This document shows, piece by piece, positions 45,313 through 55,609 of a DNA stretch of 64,000 nt. The stretch's first letter is position 1. The number at the start of each line of letters is the position of its first letter. The notes under the pieces are model-generated. The model did no database searches. It worked only from the letters and a program-made list of their open reading frames with translations, and was not told the DNA's origin. Source of the stretch: Malachius bipustulatus. Lineage: Eukaryota; Arthropoda; Insecta; Coleoptera; Melyridae. A program made the translations under genes and the position numbers. The stretch covers positions 4,446,437 to 4,510,436 of the forward strand of contig OU342636.1 in NCBI GenBank assembly GCA_910589415.1, in the 5' to 3' direction.

Positions 45313-45665
45313 GCATTGCAGGCATGGTATCCAAGACCACAGTTGCCCCCTTGGACCGTGTGAAAATCCTACTCCAGGCTCACAATCGCCACCACAAATC
45401 ACATGGCGTATTTTCTGGTCTTCGCCACATCATCAAGACTGAATCAGCCTTAGCCATGTACAAGGGCAACGGGGCACAGATGGTGCGAATTTTCCCATAC
45501 GCTGCCACTCAGTTCACATCTTTCGAGGTTTATAAGCACTACCTGGAAGGTAAATTTGGAAAGCATTCTCACTTTGACAAATTCATTGCTGGAGCGTGTG
45601 CTGGATTGACTTCCGTGACATTGACTTACCCACTGGACACTATTAGGGCCAGATTAGCATTTCAG
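45313..45665 (+). CDS. SLC25A16: Mitochondrial carrier SLC25A16-like, coding exon 2
   Basis: The main N-terminal exon (codons 19-136). The protein belongs to the mitochondrial carrier family: three repeats of about 100 residues, each with two membrane helices, in the inner mitochondrial membrane. This exon has the first signature PLDRVK (residues 31-36), the YKGNGA block at 68-73, RIFPYAATQF at 77-86 and the second signature PLDTIR (125-130). The sequence AKTTVAPLDRVK-LLQAHN and GVFSGL best fit SLC25A16. The CoA carrier SLC25A42 usually has a shorter, different loop here. It ends FQ|GTTAGT, in phase 0 with exon 3. SLC25A16 and yeast Leu5 have been linked to CoA supply of mitochondria; the exact substrate here is inferred. 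Confidence 0.95.
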
Positions 45666-46017
45666 GTTAGTTGAATTCACTTTTATTTGTTATGTAAAGT
45701 TCAAGGTAGTGGAGTCAAATTAGCTTTAAAAAATGCTTGAAGAATGGAAATCACTTTGAAATGACTTATGAAAAAAGCTATAAACTCGTAATTTTCTGCT
45801 AATTCTTTTTATTTATTTTTTAAACAATAAAAACATGATTTTTTTGAAATATTTGAAATAAATCAATAAATTTCAACACAATCTTACTCAAATTGATATA
45901 TTAGATGTTTTAGAGGCCGTCTTTTATGGGCTATTCCATAAACAATTGAATATTAAACTACTAATTTCTTAAATAAATAAGTTAAGCTATGGCTCTATGG
46001 TTTGTAACTTTTTATAT
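45666..46017 (+). other. Intron 2, first part, unannotated
   Basis: Intron sequence from the donor GTTAGT with no recognisable element. Intron 2 as a whole runs 45666-60230 and is filled mainly by the elements listed below. Confidence 0.6.
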
Positions 46018-46025
46018 GTTCTTCC

Positions 46026-47270
46026 CGAGGGGTAAACCGCTGAGGATAAGGGTGTACAAATCTGAGGAAATCTGGAGGTAATCTGAGGAAATCTGGAGGT
46101 AATCTGAGAAAATCTTAGTAATTTGGAGGTAATATGAGAAATCTGCAGGTAATCAGAGGAAATCTGGAGGAAATCTGAAGGAAATCTCGAGGTAATCTCG
46201 CTTGCTGCGATTTAGGCGCATGCGCGTTCTATGGTATTTTTATGTTTTATATGCCCGTATTGCGTAGTACCTACGTATTTAATATAGGATGTACCTAACC
46301 CTAATAGTCAGCAAAGTGTTTCTCGGTGTTTAGTTGGTGGATTTTTGGATTTTAATAGTGTTTTTATAATTGATTATACAGGGTGGCCCAGCGAAAAGAA
46401 CCGGGCCTAATAACTTGAAAACTGAAGATGTACGCGAAATACGCCGAAACAGGTCGATTTTGTTGGCGGAGGAGGACATATTTTCGTGACAAATTTAACT
46501 ACCCAAGTTAAACCTAAAAAAATGTTTTAATTGGGCCAGCCTGTATATAAGTGAAACCCAAAATGTTGGATATCGTTGTAAAGAGAATTCAAGTAGCTTT
46601 CAAATGATTTAACACTCAATATATAGCTGTTCCCTATGATGATAAGCAAAGGGGTAGCTACCCCTGCCAATGGGGTGAACTTGGGTAGTTATATTTGTTA
46701 CGAAAATATGTCCCCCTCGATAACAAAATCGACCTGTTTCGGCGTTTTTCGCGTACATCTTCAGTTTTCAAGTTATTAGACCTGGTACCTTTTCGCTGGG
46801 CCACCCTGTACAGAATCTAATTGTATAGAACCTATGATATATAATTTTGTCATTGTGCAATTTACCTATAATGCTAATACAAAAAAAGAATGCACCAAAA
46901 ATTTTGTGTCAAAAATTTTGTGTGAAAAAGAAAAAAATCACAGCTAAATGTATGCGACTACATAAAGGGAAAAAAGATACTTTTGTATTTCCTGATGTGG
47001 AAGACATAGCGGATGTGAACCTGGCCCAAATCAAATACAGACTATATGCGATCCCCTTGAAAATAAAGGGATTTTTACTTTTCCAGCAAACGTTTTATAA
47101 CAAGTTTGCTGAAAAAACGTGTTAGAAAACGTTTCAGCTAAATCTGTTGATCTGGAGGAAATCCGAGGTAATCTGGAAAAAAATCTAGGTAATCTCGGGG
47201 AAATCTTTAGGGATATTACCTCCTTAACGGAATAAGGGTGTACAAATTTTTGCCAGCGGTTTACCCCTCG
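46026..47270. mobile_element. hAT-like TIR element with 8-bp duplication
   Basis: Inverted ends CGAGGGGTAAACCGCTG are flanked by GTTCTTCC on both sides (46018-46025, 47271-47278). Next to the ends are sub-terminal arrays of GGAAATCTGGAGGTAATCT-type units (46060-46200 and, fewer, 47150-47210). ATAAGGGTGTACAAAT occurs near each end. A palindromic element (46379-46808) is inserted inside. The remaining interior has a lysine-rich 92-codon frame (46847-47125) without a recognised domain; it may be a transposase scrap. Confidence 0.85.
46379..46808. mobile_element. CAGGG-tipped palindromic element (j), intronic
   Basis: 430 bp, tips CAGGGTGGCCCAGCGAAAAG, flanked by TATA and TACA. The arms of about 160 bp are near-perfect, with a central loop of roughly 100 bp. 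It lies in the sense transcript of the carrier gene, so the pre-mRNA could fold a hairpin here. Confidence 0.9.
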
Positions 47271-47673
47271 GTTCTTCCTAACGTCTTCACAAATTTTTAA
47301 TACAAAGTTACCTTTTCCGCCAATTTTTCAGAAGTACAAATAATCTAACTTTACCCCACTAATGCATCTTCTACTGAAGTTCCAAAAGGTTACCGGTTAA
47401 TATGGAACAGTGGTTTAGTGGAATTTACTTCTAAAATTTTGTCTGAAACTTTATAAAACACAGACAAATGCAATGATTACGTGGTAGTCTACCACTCAAA
47501 TCACCCATTTTCAGTGGGATTTATTATTATTTAACCTTTTTTTTTTATTTAAGCTTTAAGTGTCTCGGCAGCTGGAGGTCATTGACACAGTTACAATACA
47601 ATTACATAATTATGATATCAGAAATTTAGTTAATTGTTAAAGACAGGTGTTTTAAATAGCAGTGACAGTATAA

Positions 47674-50600
47674 TTATAATTTTGAAAACAAATTAATGTC
47701 TTGTAGGTAGCTGGTAACTTGAGAGAGTCGTTCAGTGGAACTGAGGAGTTCTTTTATATTTCCTTCTATGTTATGTTTGCTTCGGCTCTTAGTTAATTTT
47801 AAGCATCCTGTGAGGATGTGTTTGACAGTAAGGCTGTTGTTACAGTGCTCACAGAGCGGTGGATTTTCTGCCGCCATCAAGTACCCATGGGTGAGTTTGG
47901 TGTGTCCGATACGTAGTCCACGAATCACCAGTTTGTTCCTTCTGGTCATAGTTGGAGGGAGTTCGAATCGAGTAATGGATGGTTGGTTTTGCCAGGCAGT
48001 CTTGGTAGCTTTTGTGAAACAGGTTTTTAAGTCTCTATAGATTTGTGTATTTGTAGAGACTGTGGGAGATAATGAGGCTTCTTTGGCTGCCTCGTCAGCC
48101 TTTTCGTTTCCCGCTATGCCTATGTGAGACGGGACCCATATCAGTGTTAGGTTGCTTCCCCGGGAAACCAGCCTGTCATGTGTGTTGTGGATATCCCGCA
48201 CTATTGAATGTTGTGTGTAGAGACATCTAATGGAATCGATAGACGAGAGCGAATCAGTGCAAATAGCTATATTCTTAGATTCCTTATTTATAGACTTGAT
48301 GGCTTGAAGGATTCCGAATAGTTCCCCTGTATGCACACTAGCAGAATATGGTAGAGACATGGTGGCGACGATGTTGTCAAGAGTAACCATCGCGCAGCCG
48401 ACCCAGGTTTCACTCTTCGACGCGTCAGTGTATAAAATTTCATCGAAATGGGAGGTGTTGATTATATTCAGGAATGATTTTCTTAGAAGCTCTTTCGGGG
48501 TATCGTGTTTGGGATGGCAGCTGAGCGACGTGTTGAGGTTTGGGAGAGTTTTTTTCCAAGGCGGGGTGGTGGATGTCGGAAGATGGCATGTAGATAGGAA
48601 AGAAACATTCAGGTCTGTCAGGGAGGTCAGGTGTGCGTGGAGAATTTGTGGAATGGATAGAATCTTAGGAGGAGGATCAGGTTGAGATCCCATTGAGGTG
48701 AGAAGCGAGTATGCTGGGTTCTGGGGGTTCGCTGATATCCTTGCAAAGTAACTCAATAGAAGTTGTTGACGTCTCAGCTTGAGAGGGGGTTCGTTAGCTT
48801 CACAGTAGACGCTCTCACTTGGAGTGGATCTGAAAGCTCCGAGACACATTCTTAGAGCGGTGTTGTGAATCGAGTTTAGGCTTTTTAAGGTGAATTCCGA
48901 AGCAGACATATAGATAACACTGCCGTAGTCTATTTTGGAACGAATAAGAGTACGATACACCCTCAGTAAGACATCCTCATCGGCTCTCCATTGGTTGTGC
49001 GATAGGATTTTGAGTATGTTGAGTTTTTTGAGACAGTTGGTTTTGAAATCTGCAATGTGCTGCTTCCAGTTCAATCTGTTGTCGAATGTCAGTCCGAGAA
49101 TTTTGAGCTCATTTATGGAGGGCATGGTTTTTCCGTTGAGGAGTATCCTTGAAGTCGACGGATTGAAATTTAGACTAAACTTTATTACTTTGGATTTCGT
49201 GGTGGAGAAACGGAAACCAGATTTGGACGCCCAGAGACTAAGTTGATTTACTGCCTCTTGGATTAGGCTGGATGTTGCGCTTGTGTTTTTGCCATGACAG
49301 TAGATGATCAGGTCGTCAGCGTACAGTGCATATTTAACTGGAGCACGTATCGTTGTACATATGTCATTAATAGCTAAATTAAAGAGTGTAGGGCTTAGAA
49401 TGGAACTTTGTGCAACTCCATTCTTCTGAGCAAATACCGAGGAGGTATTATTGTTGGCTCTAACTCTGAAGAACCTGTTTCTTAAAAAGTTTTGGAGAAA
49501 GTACAGTATATTGCCAGACAACTGGAGATTTGTTAATTTTTTAATAATGACAGCGGGTGGCAGAGTGTCAAAGGCACCTTCGATATCAAAGATGGCAGCT
49601 ATAACATCTTGTTTTCTTGAGAAGGCGTTGGCTATGTCTGTTTGCAGCAAAGCAAGATTGTCAATGGTGCAGCGTTGAGGTCGAAATCCGGATTGGGCTG
49701 CAACAAAAATTTTATGTTTCGATGTACCAAAGAAGTCTCTTATTAATAATTTTTTCTTAACAACTTGCACGCTGTACACGTAAGTGAGATTGGTCTGTAC
49801 GAGTTGGGATCCGTTGCAGATTGATCAGGCTTTCTTATTGGAAGGACTATCGATTCTTGCCAGAGTTTAGGGAATTTTTTGGAGGACCAGACTTTATTGT
49901 AGAGCTCTAACAATTTAGAGAGGCAGGGGGCTGAGAGGTTCTTTAAGAAAACAAAAGGAATATCGTCAGGGCCTGCAGCTGAATTTTTACAGGTGGCTAC
50001 TGATGTCAATAGTTCTTCAAGCGAAAAGGGAACATTTAATGAATTTAGATCATGGTTGTTGGGATCTATTGAAGAGGTTGTGGTGTCATTTGGGTTATTT
50101 GAGTTCTCAGGTTGTAAAAGGTCGGTGCTTTGATTTCTGTTTTTTTCTTGAAAGTTTGATGCCAGTATTTCAGAGATTTGTTGATTATTGTTAGTGAGTT
50201 CACCCTGATGCATTAAAGCTGGAATTTTGGTAAATGTTGTTTTCCCTTGCATTTGTCTGATCTTCGTCCAGACTTGACTTGTAGGAGTTTCGCATGTTAT
50301 TGAAGATACATTTGCTCCATGAGTCACGCTTGCTTTGTGTTATTATTATTACTCTTCTTGCTCTAGCTCTAAGTTGCTTAAAGAGAATCAGTGTGGTTTC
50401 ATTTCTGACCCTACGATACCTGTTTAAGGCAGACTTGCATTCTCTAACAGCCTTTTCGCAGTTGGCATTCCACCAAGGAGTGGCTTTGTGTTGGAAGGAG
50501 ATGGAGCTCTTACCTATATGTTTTTCAGCGGCAGTAGTTATGCACTTATTGAAGAAATTTAAGGCGTCATCAATGTCTTCTTGAAATTCTTGTGAACAGA

Positions 50601-51440
50601 GCAGATTTTCTGCGTGAGAGCTGAAATTTTCCCATTTAGCTTGGCTTATCTTCCATTTGGTTACTAGTTCAGGCGATCTCTCTACGTTATTGGTGATGAG
50701 AATTGGAAAGTGATTACTGTCATGGAGACTGTCAAGAGGGTTCCATGTGAGAGTTGTGATAAGTCTAGGGTCGCATAGACTGAGGTCGATTGATGAGAAG
50801 TTACCGGAAGAAATATTGAAGTGGGTGCTAGAGCCATCGTTTAAAAGGCAGATGTCGTGGTCATTCAATATGTTCTCGATTACCTTTCCTCTACCGAACA
50901 TCCTTTCCGAGCCCCAAATTGTACTGTGTGCATTGAAGTCTCCTATGAGAAGGAAGGGTGGGGGGAGTTGATTTATGACAGATAATAGTTCATCCTGGGG
51001 TAGATTGTAATTTGGAGGAAAACATGGTGCATAGAGTGAGTTTTTTGGGGCACCAGATAGTTATAGCTATTGCTTCTAAAGTTGTGTTTAGAGGTAGAGA
51101 TGTAGAGTATAGGTCGCTTGAGGCAAATATGAAGGTTCCACCACTGGCTCTTAGTCCCGTAGTTCTAATGCGGTGATATCTTTCGAAGCCCTTGAGGTGT
51201 CCCTCTTGATTTTCCTTGAAATTTGTTTCCTGGAGGCAGATTATATCGGCTCTTGTGTCTACTAGTAGTTGCTGAATCTGTTCGAGGCGAGGGTAAAACC
51301 CATCGCAGTTCCATTGAAGAATTGTGAAGATGGTTAATAGTAAATGAAAAGACAGGTGGGATAAAGAGGCAGTTAGAAGGAGGATATCTGAGAGCTATCG
51401 GATAGGACCTCATCGTCAAGATCCTGTGATGATTGTGACG
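47674..51440 (-). pseudogene. I-type LINE ORF2: endonuclease, RT, RNase H (frame-shifted)
   Basis: Endonuclease: ILQWNCDGFYPRLEQIQQLL and DIICLQETNFKE near 51330-51230, LLIGDFNAHSTIWG near 50925, then SSIDLSLCDP and DSNHFPI (50820-50690). RT: SAAGPDDIPFVFLKNL and SYRPISLTCTACKLL in the frame 49743-50327. The 701-residue frame 47674-49779 carries AIFDIEGAFDTLP, GVAQSSILSPTLFN and YALYADDLIIYC. RNase H follows with its acidic set (LYTDASKSETWVG, HTGELFGILQ, ICTDSLSSIDS, WVPSHIGIAGNEKADEAA). The C-terminal finger is CEHCNNSLTVKHILTGC. Frame changes near 51160-50900, 50300 and 49755 inactivate it. It would copy the LINE RNA at a nicked target. Confidence 0.9.
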
Positions 51441-52572
51441 TCAAGCTAGCATTGTCGGCGCCCTCCAATTTCATTTCACGTTTGATTTTTTTTGATAGCC
51501 TAGTAAATCTGTTTTTTAATGATCTATCGGAAAGAGAGGGGTAAATTGTATGCATATCTGACAAAAGGGCCTTTACATTATTAGTAAATCGTTTAGCTTC
51601 CGCTAGAGGGGTTGTGCTACCGAAAGAGTTCTCGAGAAAGGCTATGAGATTCTCCACTGGGAGCGTAAACGTCTCTGGATGTTTTTTATAAAGTTCCAAG
51701 ATAATATCTCTTGAGGATCCGGATAGTTTTGAGTCCTCTGTGTCTTCCTTTCTGGCTTTTTTCTTGCTGGGTTTCTCTATCGATTTGACTAGGGGTAATT
51801 GAGGAGGGGGCATTGCAGAAGAAGTTGCCTCCAGTGGATTTGAAGATACGGTGTCACAAGGTGAAAGGGGTTCAGCTGAGTCCAGAGAAGTGGAACAGGG
51901 TATCTTTAGACCAGCTGTAGGCGACGGTGCTGCATTCGGCTCTGGGGCAAGTGAGATTACGGTATTGGGGTTGTCGTGGGGAGACTGTGCTAGAACTGAG
52001 CTCAGGGGGCTGATGGTGGGGCACTTGGAGGCGATATGTCCACTCATTTTGCATAAAAAGCACTCCATCTTGTCGGTTGATATAAATATACGGTATTCGT
52101 TATTTTCGAAAGGTATTAGTAATGACGTCTGTAGTTGAAAGTCATCAGTGGGAAGGATAACGTAAGCCTGTCTTCGGAATGAGAGAATGTGGTTGTATTT
52201 GTCCTCTGGAAAGCCTGCTCGCAGAGGGGATACTGATGAGGCAAGCTGGAGTCCTAATTTCTTTAGGGCTGCTTCGATTAGTTCGTCAGTTATGCCTGGA
52301 GGTGTGTTAGAGATGATCACTCGCCTGGCTGCGGTTATTAATCTTCTTAGGTAGATGCAGACTCTGTTGTTAGATATTCTTGAAGCGTAGCAAATACTTT
52401 TTGGGCCTACAATATTACCAACAGCTTTGACGTAGTCAAAAAGCTTTAGATCATCGACAGAGTGAAAGAGGATGGCCTGATCTTTTTTGGGATAGACTCG
52501 TTTTGGAGTCGATTTGGCGGCTGCAACATATGACGTAACTGTGGGGTTTGTATTTAAGGTATTTGTAGACAT
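51373..52572 (-). CDS. I-type LINE ORF1 (gag-like nucleic-acid-binding protein)
   Basis: An uninterrupted 399-residue frame. Residues 25-160 form the RNA-binding-like region (KRVYPKKDQAILFHSVDDLK; ARRVIISNTPPGITDELIEA; YVILPTDDFQLQ). A zinc knuckle CFLCKMSGHIASKC sits at about 171-184. A long Ser/Pro-rich linker follows, with a basic patch EKPSKKKARKE. The C-terminal part (about 285-399) is helical and charged. ORF1 packages the LINE RNA. It overlaps the start of ORF2 by some tens of bases, consistent with coupled translation in this group. Its openness contrasts with the broken ORF2, so the insertion is relatively young. Confidence 0.85.
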   Translation of the reverse strand: MSTNTLNTNPTVTSYVAAAKSTPKRVYPKKDQAILFHSVDDLKLFDYVKAVGNIVGPKSICYASRISNNRVCIYLRRLITAARRVIISNTPPGITDELIEAALKKLGLQLASSVSPLRAGFPEDKYNHILSFRRQAYVILPTDDFQLQTSLLIPFENNEYRIFISTDKMECFLCKMSGHIASKCPTISPLSSVLAQSPHDNPNTVISLAPEPNAAPSPTAGLKIPCSTSLDSAEPLSPCDTVSSNPLEATSSAMPPPQLPLVKSIEKPSKKKARKEDTEDSKLSGSSRDIILELYKKHPETFTLPVENLIAFLENSFGSTTPLAEAKRFTNNVKALLSDMHTIYPSLSDRSLKNRFTRLSKKIKREMKLEGADNASLTSQSSQDLDDEVLSDSSQISSF

Positions 52573-52870
52573 TGTGGTATAATTTACTGTATGAGAGTCA
52601 TTACTATTATTAGAATTATTACTGCTCTTGTAGTCAAAAGCAGCTCCTTGTTGGTTGCTAATCTTGAGTGAGGAACCTCCCCTTCACGAGTGATGGCAAC
52701 CAGCTGTTTATCATTTGTTAAATATTGGTTGCCTATCTGACGGGCGCCAGACCGCCTGGCACAGCTCAGCTGTGTCGATAAAATCATCACCTTATTGCTT
52801 ATCAATATTTCAAAATAATAATGTAAGAAAATGCAGTTAAAAAGGATATTCGATGATTTATAGTGAATCA

Positions 52871-53599
52871 CGGCTAGGCGAGATTAAATAAACATCAGGA
52901 TGAGAAAGACAACAACTTTGGTCACTTGATGGTAGAACAATCAGCAAAAAAGGTGGATTATAACTTCACTAAAACGGTAAATAACTAAGCACGAATACAG
53001 AGCGGGCTGCACTCGTTAATCTCGATCACATCGATCTTCATTTAACCTTTTAATTGTTTGTAATTTCCAGTTATTATTTTCGATAATTTACCTGTCTACC
53101 TTCTCATTCAAACAATGTTTCAAAAATGTATGTGCATGCCACGGTACCTCAAGAACTGATAAAGGATGATTTGTGAAAGTAACTTTCACAAGCTATACAT
53201 TGAAAATGATAGAGCGTGTCCCTGAATAAGTGAAACAACTTTTAGTTATTCGTCTTAGGTGTATGGGAAGTATATTAAAAATTTTCGAACCAAGGAATGA
53301 AAACGACCTCTGGCACAGTGATTTCCTAAAAAATCGCTCAGGATTCCCATGTCGGCTACCGATCGAGTCAAACGGGTACTTCTATGGTTAAATTTTTCAG
53401 TATTCTTATATATCCTCATAATAAATTGGTAAGCAAAAAGTAATTTAATGTTTAATATGTTGGATTCATCCTATAGTTTTTTTTTTTTTTTTTTGTAGGA
53501 AAAAACTTATCTTTTTTTTAGGATAATTTTTAGTATAGAATTTTGGGTCGTCTGTAGAATATTAATATTATAACGAGACCACTCTGTAAAAATTCTATT
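52871..53599. other. Intron 2 spacer, nothing recognised
   Basis: AT-rich intron sequence between the LINE 5' end and the LTR. A T-run occurs near 53480-53495. No gene. Confidence 0.5.
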
Positions 53600-54047
53600 A
53601 GTTGTTTTCTTTAACATTCCAGTTCACCATTTTGTTTGTTTACATGTTTTTTTTTATATGGGTTAGTCAATGACACGTTCGCGACAATTCCAATCGCATG
53701 TCTCTGGAATGACGCATTGACGGCCGGTGTGAGTTCTGCAATCTACGAGAATGTGCCTACCGTTTTGACGGTGCATCGGGGGACTATTTAAGGGCCGCCG
53801 TGTGGCTGCGCAGTAGTAGAATCTTGGACGTGGAGGTGAAAGCTGAAATATAGTAAGGAAGACAGAGCAGTACTGACTAGTGAGTGATATATAGACAAGT
53901 GGTGTAGTATCTGTGAGTGAAGACAAGAGAACAGCTGTGTTTATTATTTAGATTTAGAGCTTATAAACTGTGCTTGTGTTAGTTAAAGTAATAAAGGAAT
54001 TTGCAGACTTTTAGTGGTGGATTTATTATTGTGAGACTCGTAACAAT
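53600..54047 (+). mobile_element. 5' LTR of a Ty3-type retrotransposon
   Basis: About 450 bp, from AGTTGTTTTCTTTAACATTCC (shortened here to its first blocks AGTTG and CTTTAACATTCC) to CGTAACAAT. It matches the split solo LTR at 9702-10764. The primer-binding site follows immediately. A probable polyadenylation signal AATAAAGG lies near 53990. No matching 3' LTR was found downstream, so the element is truncated. Confidence 0.82.
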
Positions 54048-54065
54048 TGGTGTCAGAAAGGGGAT
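54048..54065 (+). other. Primer-binding site, tRNA-Leu type
   Basis: TGGTGTCAGAAAGGGGAT lies directly after the LTR. It is complementary, with one mismatch, to the 3' end of insect tRNA-Leu (TCCCACTTCTGACA plus CCA, from general knowledge of that tRNA). This marks the LTR/internal border. Confidence 0.8.
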
Positions 54066-54094
54066 ACGATTCCAGCAAGAAGATTAATTAGTTC

Positions 54095-54960
54095 ATGGTT
54101 AAATTACGAAGCGGAAAAGAAACTGAAAGCAACAAAATGTCTGAATCTGAGAAAATGTTCGAGAAAATCCTGAAGAAACTGGAAGAAGACAGTCTGCAGC
54201 AACAAAAAACCAGTGAAGAGAAGCTGCTGCAACAACAAAAAGATAGCGAAGAAAAGCTGATGCAACAGCAGAAGGACAGTGAAAAGCAGCTGCTAAAAGT
54301 TCTGTTATTCTGCAGCAAAGAGACAATTATGTGTGTGGACTAAACAAAGTAAAACAAGACGTTGATGGTGTTCGTGATGAAGTCAACGGTGTTCGCAACG
54401 AAGTCAGTGGTTTTCGCGACAAAGTAAAACTGGTGGAGCATAAAACAAAACTGCTGGTAGAAGAAATGAAGAACGACTTCGAGACAAAACTCAAAAGTCT
54501 GGAAAGTTCAGAGGTAGAGCATTCTCTGTGCTCTGTGTGCCGCACCGGCTAGCCGTTTTGGCGCGAAAATGAAACCACCGGCGTACGATGGAACAACTCC
54601 CTGGACTGCATACAAGATGCAGTTTCAGGCTGCATGCATGGCCAGGTCAGGTCAGTCAACTGAAATACAGAAGCATGTCACATTTGACAAAGTCCAGCAA
54701 TGCTTTAGTTAGAGCGCTTGAAATAGACGCAGCAATCAAGGCGTCCAACGGTAGAAACTTCTCCAAGGTACGAGCAGTGACAATTAATGAAGATAAAGAA
54801 GAGAATGTGACTGTTATATTGGAAAAGTTGAATAAGATGATGGATAAGATCTCTGAGCAGTTGAATGATGGGAAAGAGATTGGACTCCTAGAAGCGATGA
54901 AACCAGGAAACAGTGCTACCGTTGCGGATCCAGTTCACATTTTATAAGTGACTATAAAGT
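54095..54960 (+). pseudogene. Ty3-type gag, frame-shifted and internally deleted
   Basis: Begins MVKLRSGKETESNK. A glutamine-rich coiled coil of repeated LQQQKDSEEKL units (54180-54300) follows. A shift leads into VRDEVNGVRNEVSGFRDKV (54331-54552). The C-terminal frame 54588-54947 has SSNALVRALEIDAAIK and ends near a readable CYRCGSSSHFIS zinc-knuckle start in another frame. Compared with 41490-43230, about 330 bp of the capsid region is missing near 54660. No pol genes follow; LINE sequence starts at about 55078. Confidence 0.8.
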
Positions 54961-55077
54961 TAGTGTGACTCCAAGACGTATTGGATCCCTGGAACGCAGA
55001 CCAGGCAGGGACAGGAGCGGAAGCAGAGATAGAAGTATCTCTCGAGAACGGGAAGCATGTAAAATACCCGTTGATGG

Positions 55078-55480
55078 ACCATCATTGGATAATCATTTTT
55101 AATAAGCGTTCTAGCACTCCACCCTATAGAGCTTAGATATTGTTGTTCTAGATTATAAATGCGCTTAATTCTGTCGCTGGAAGTTTGCAGAAAGCGGTAG
55201 TCCCTGTTTTATAATTTTTGGGAAGATCAGTAGTAGTCAAGACACCTCTTAGAAATCTGGTTTCATTCACAGGTTCGACATTGATAACAGCCGACATGTT
55301 ATCTCTCACATATATTACAGTGCCATCACATTTGCCTCGTTATAATAGATTGAAAAATCTTGCGCATTTCTTATTTTACCTGTTTCTGATAGTATAATAA
55401 TGTCATGCATATCCTCAGCCATTTCAACGTAAACCAGTAACCCATTAAAATGTTTTTGTAAGCTTCTTACCACTTGCCCC
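55078..55480 (-). pseudogene. LINE endonuclease fragment
   Basis: Minus-strand translation gives LQKHFNGLLVYVEMAEDM, DIIILSETGKIRNAQDF, ICIYVRDNMSAVINVEPV-like residues (read CIYVRDNMSAVINVEPV) and ETRFLRGVLTTTDLPKI. These follow the order of an AP-type LINE endonuclease (ILSET, IYVRD). The ends are cut by the gag above and by a dispersed repeat. It is probably a separate insertion from the LINE at 55576-58815. Confidence 0.5.
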
Positions 55481-55487
55481 CGCCTGC

Positions 55488-55565
55488 TCCCCAGTACAGC
55501 TTACTACCAAATGTTTCTCGGGTGAGACTAAGTCGATTTAAGTTAATTTATCTTAGTCCAAAGAG
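55488..55565. repeat. Dispersed repeat fragment (family of 5121-5480)
   Basis: CAGCTTACTACCAAATGTT and CTAAGTCGATTTAA match 5121-5175. Only the first part of the repeat is present. Confidence 0.6.
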
Positions 55566-55609
55566 GCTGGGTTTGTCCACTAGGAGATGTCAAAGTGTCA
55601 ATTTATTTA

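Larger units (their letters stand above)
47530..52870 (-). mobile_element. Near full-length I-type LINE in intron 2, antisense
   Basis: Minus strand: 5' region (52870-52573), ORF1 (52572-51373), then ORF2 with endonuclease, RT and RNase H (about 51440-47674). A 3' region of about 140 bp has an A-rich tail (47530-47555). The presence of RNase H plus a gag-like ORF1 with a zinc knuckle places it in the I group. The 5' boundary is approximate. ORF1 is open but ORF2 is shifted in several places, so the copy is recent but dead. Confidence 0.88.

Noticed and set aside
46847..47125. 92-codon lysine-rich frame as a host exon
   Set aside because: It sits inside a TIR element with 8-bp duplications in intron 2, has no splice-site support and is more likely transposon debris.
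47735..52138. Multiple plus-strand frames of 60-108 codons
   Set aside because: All are antisense shadows of the I-type LINE ORF1 and ORF2 on the minus strand.
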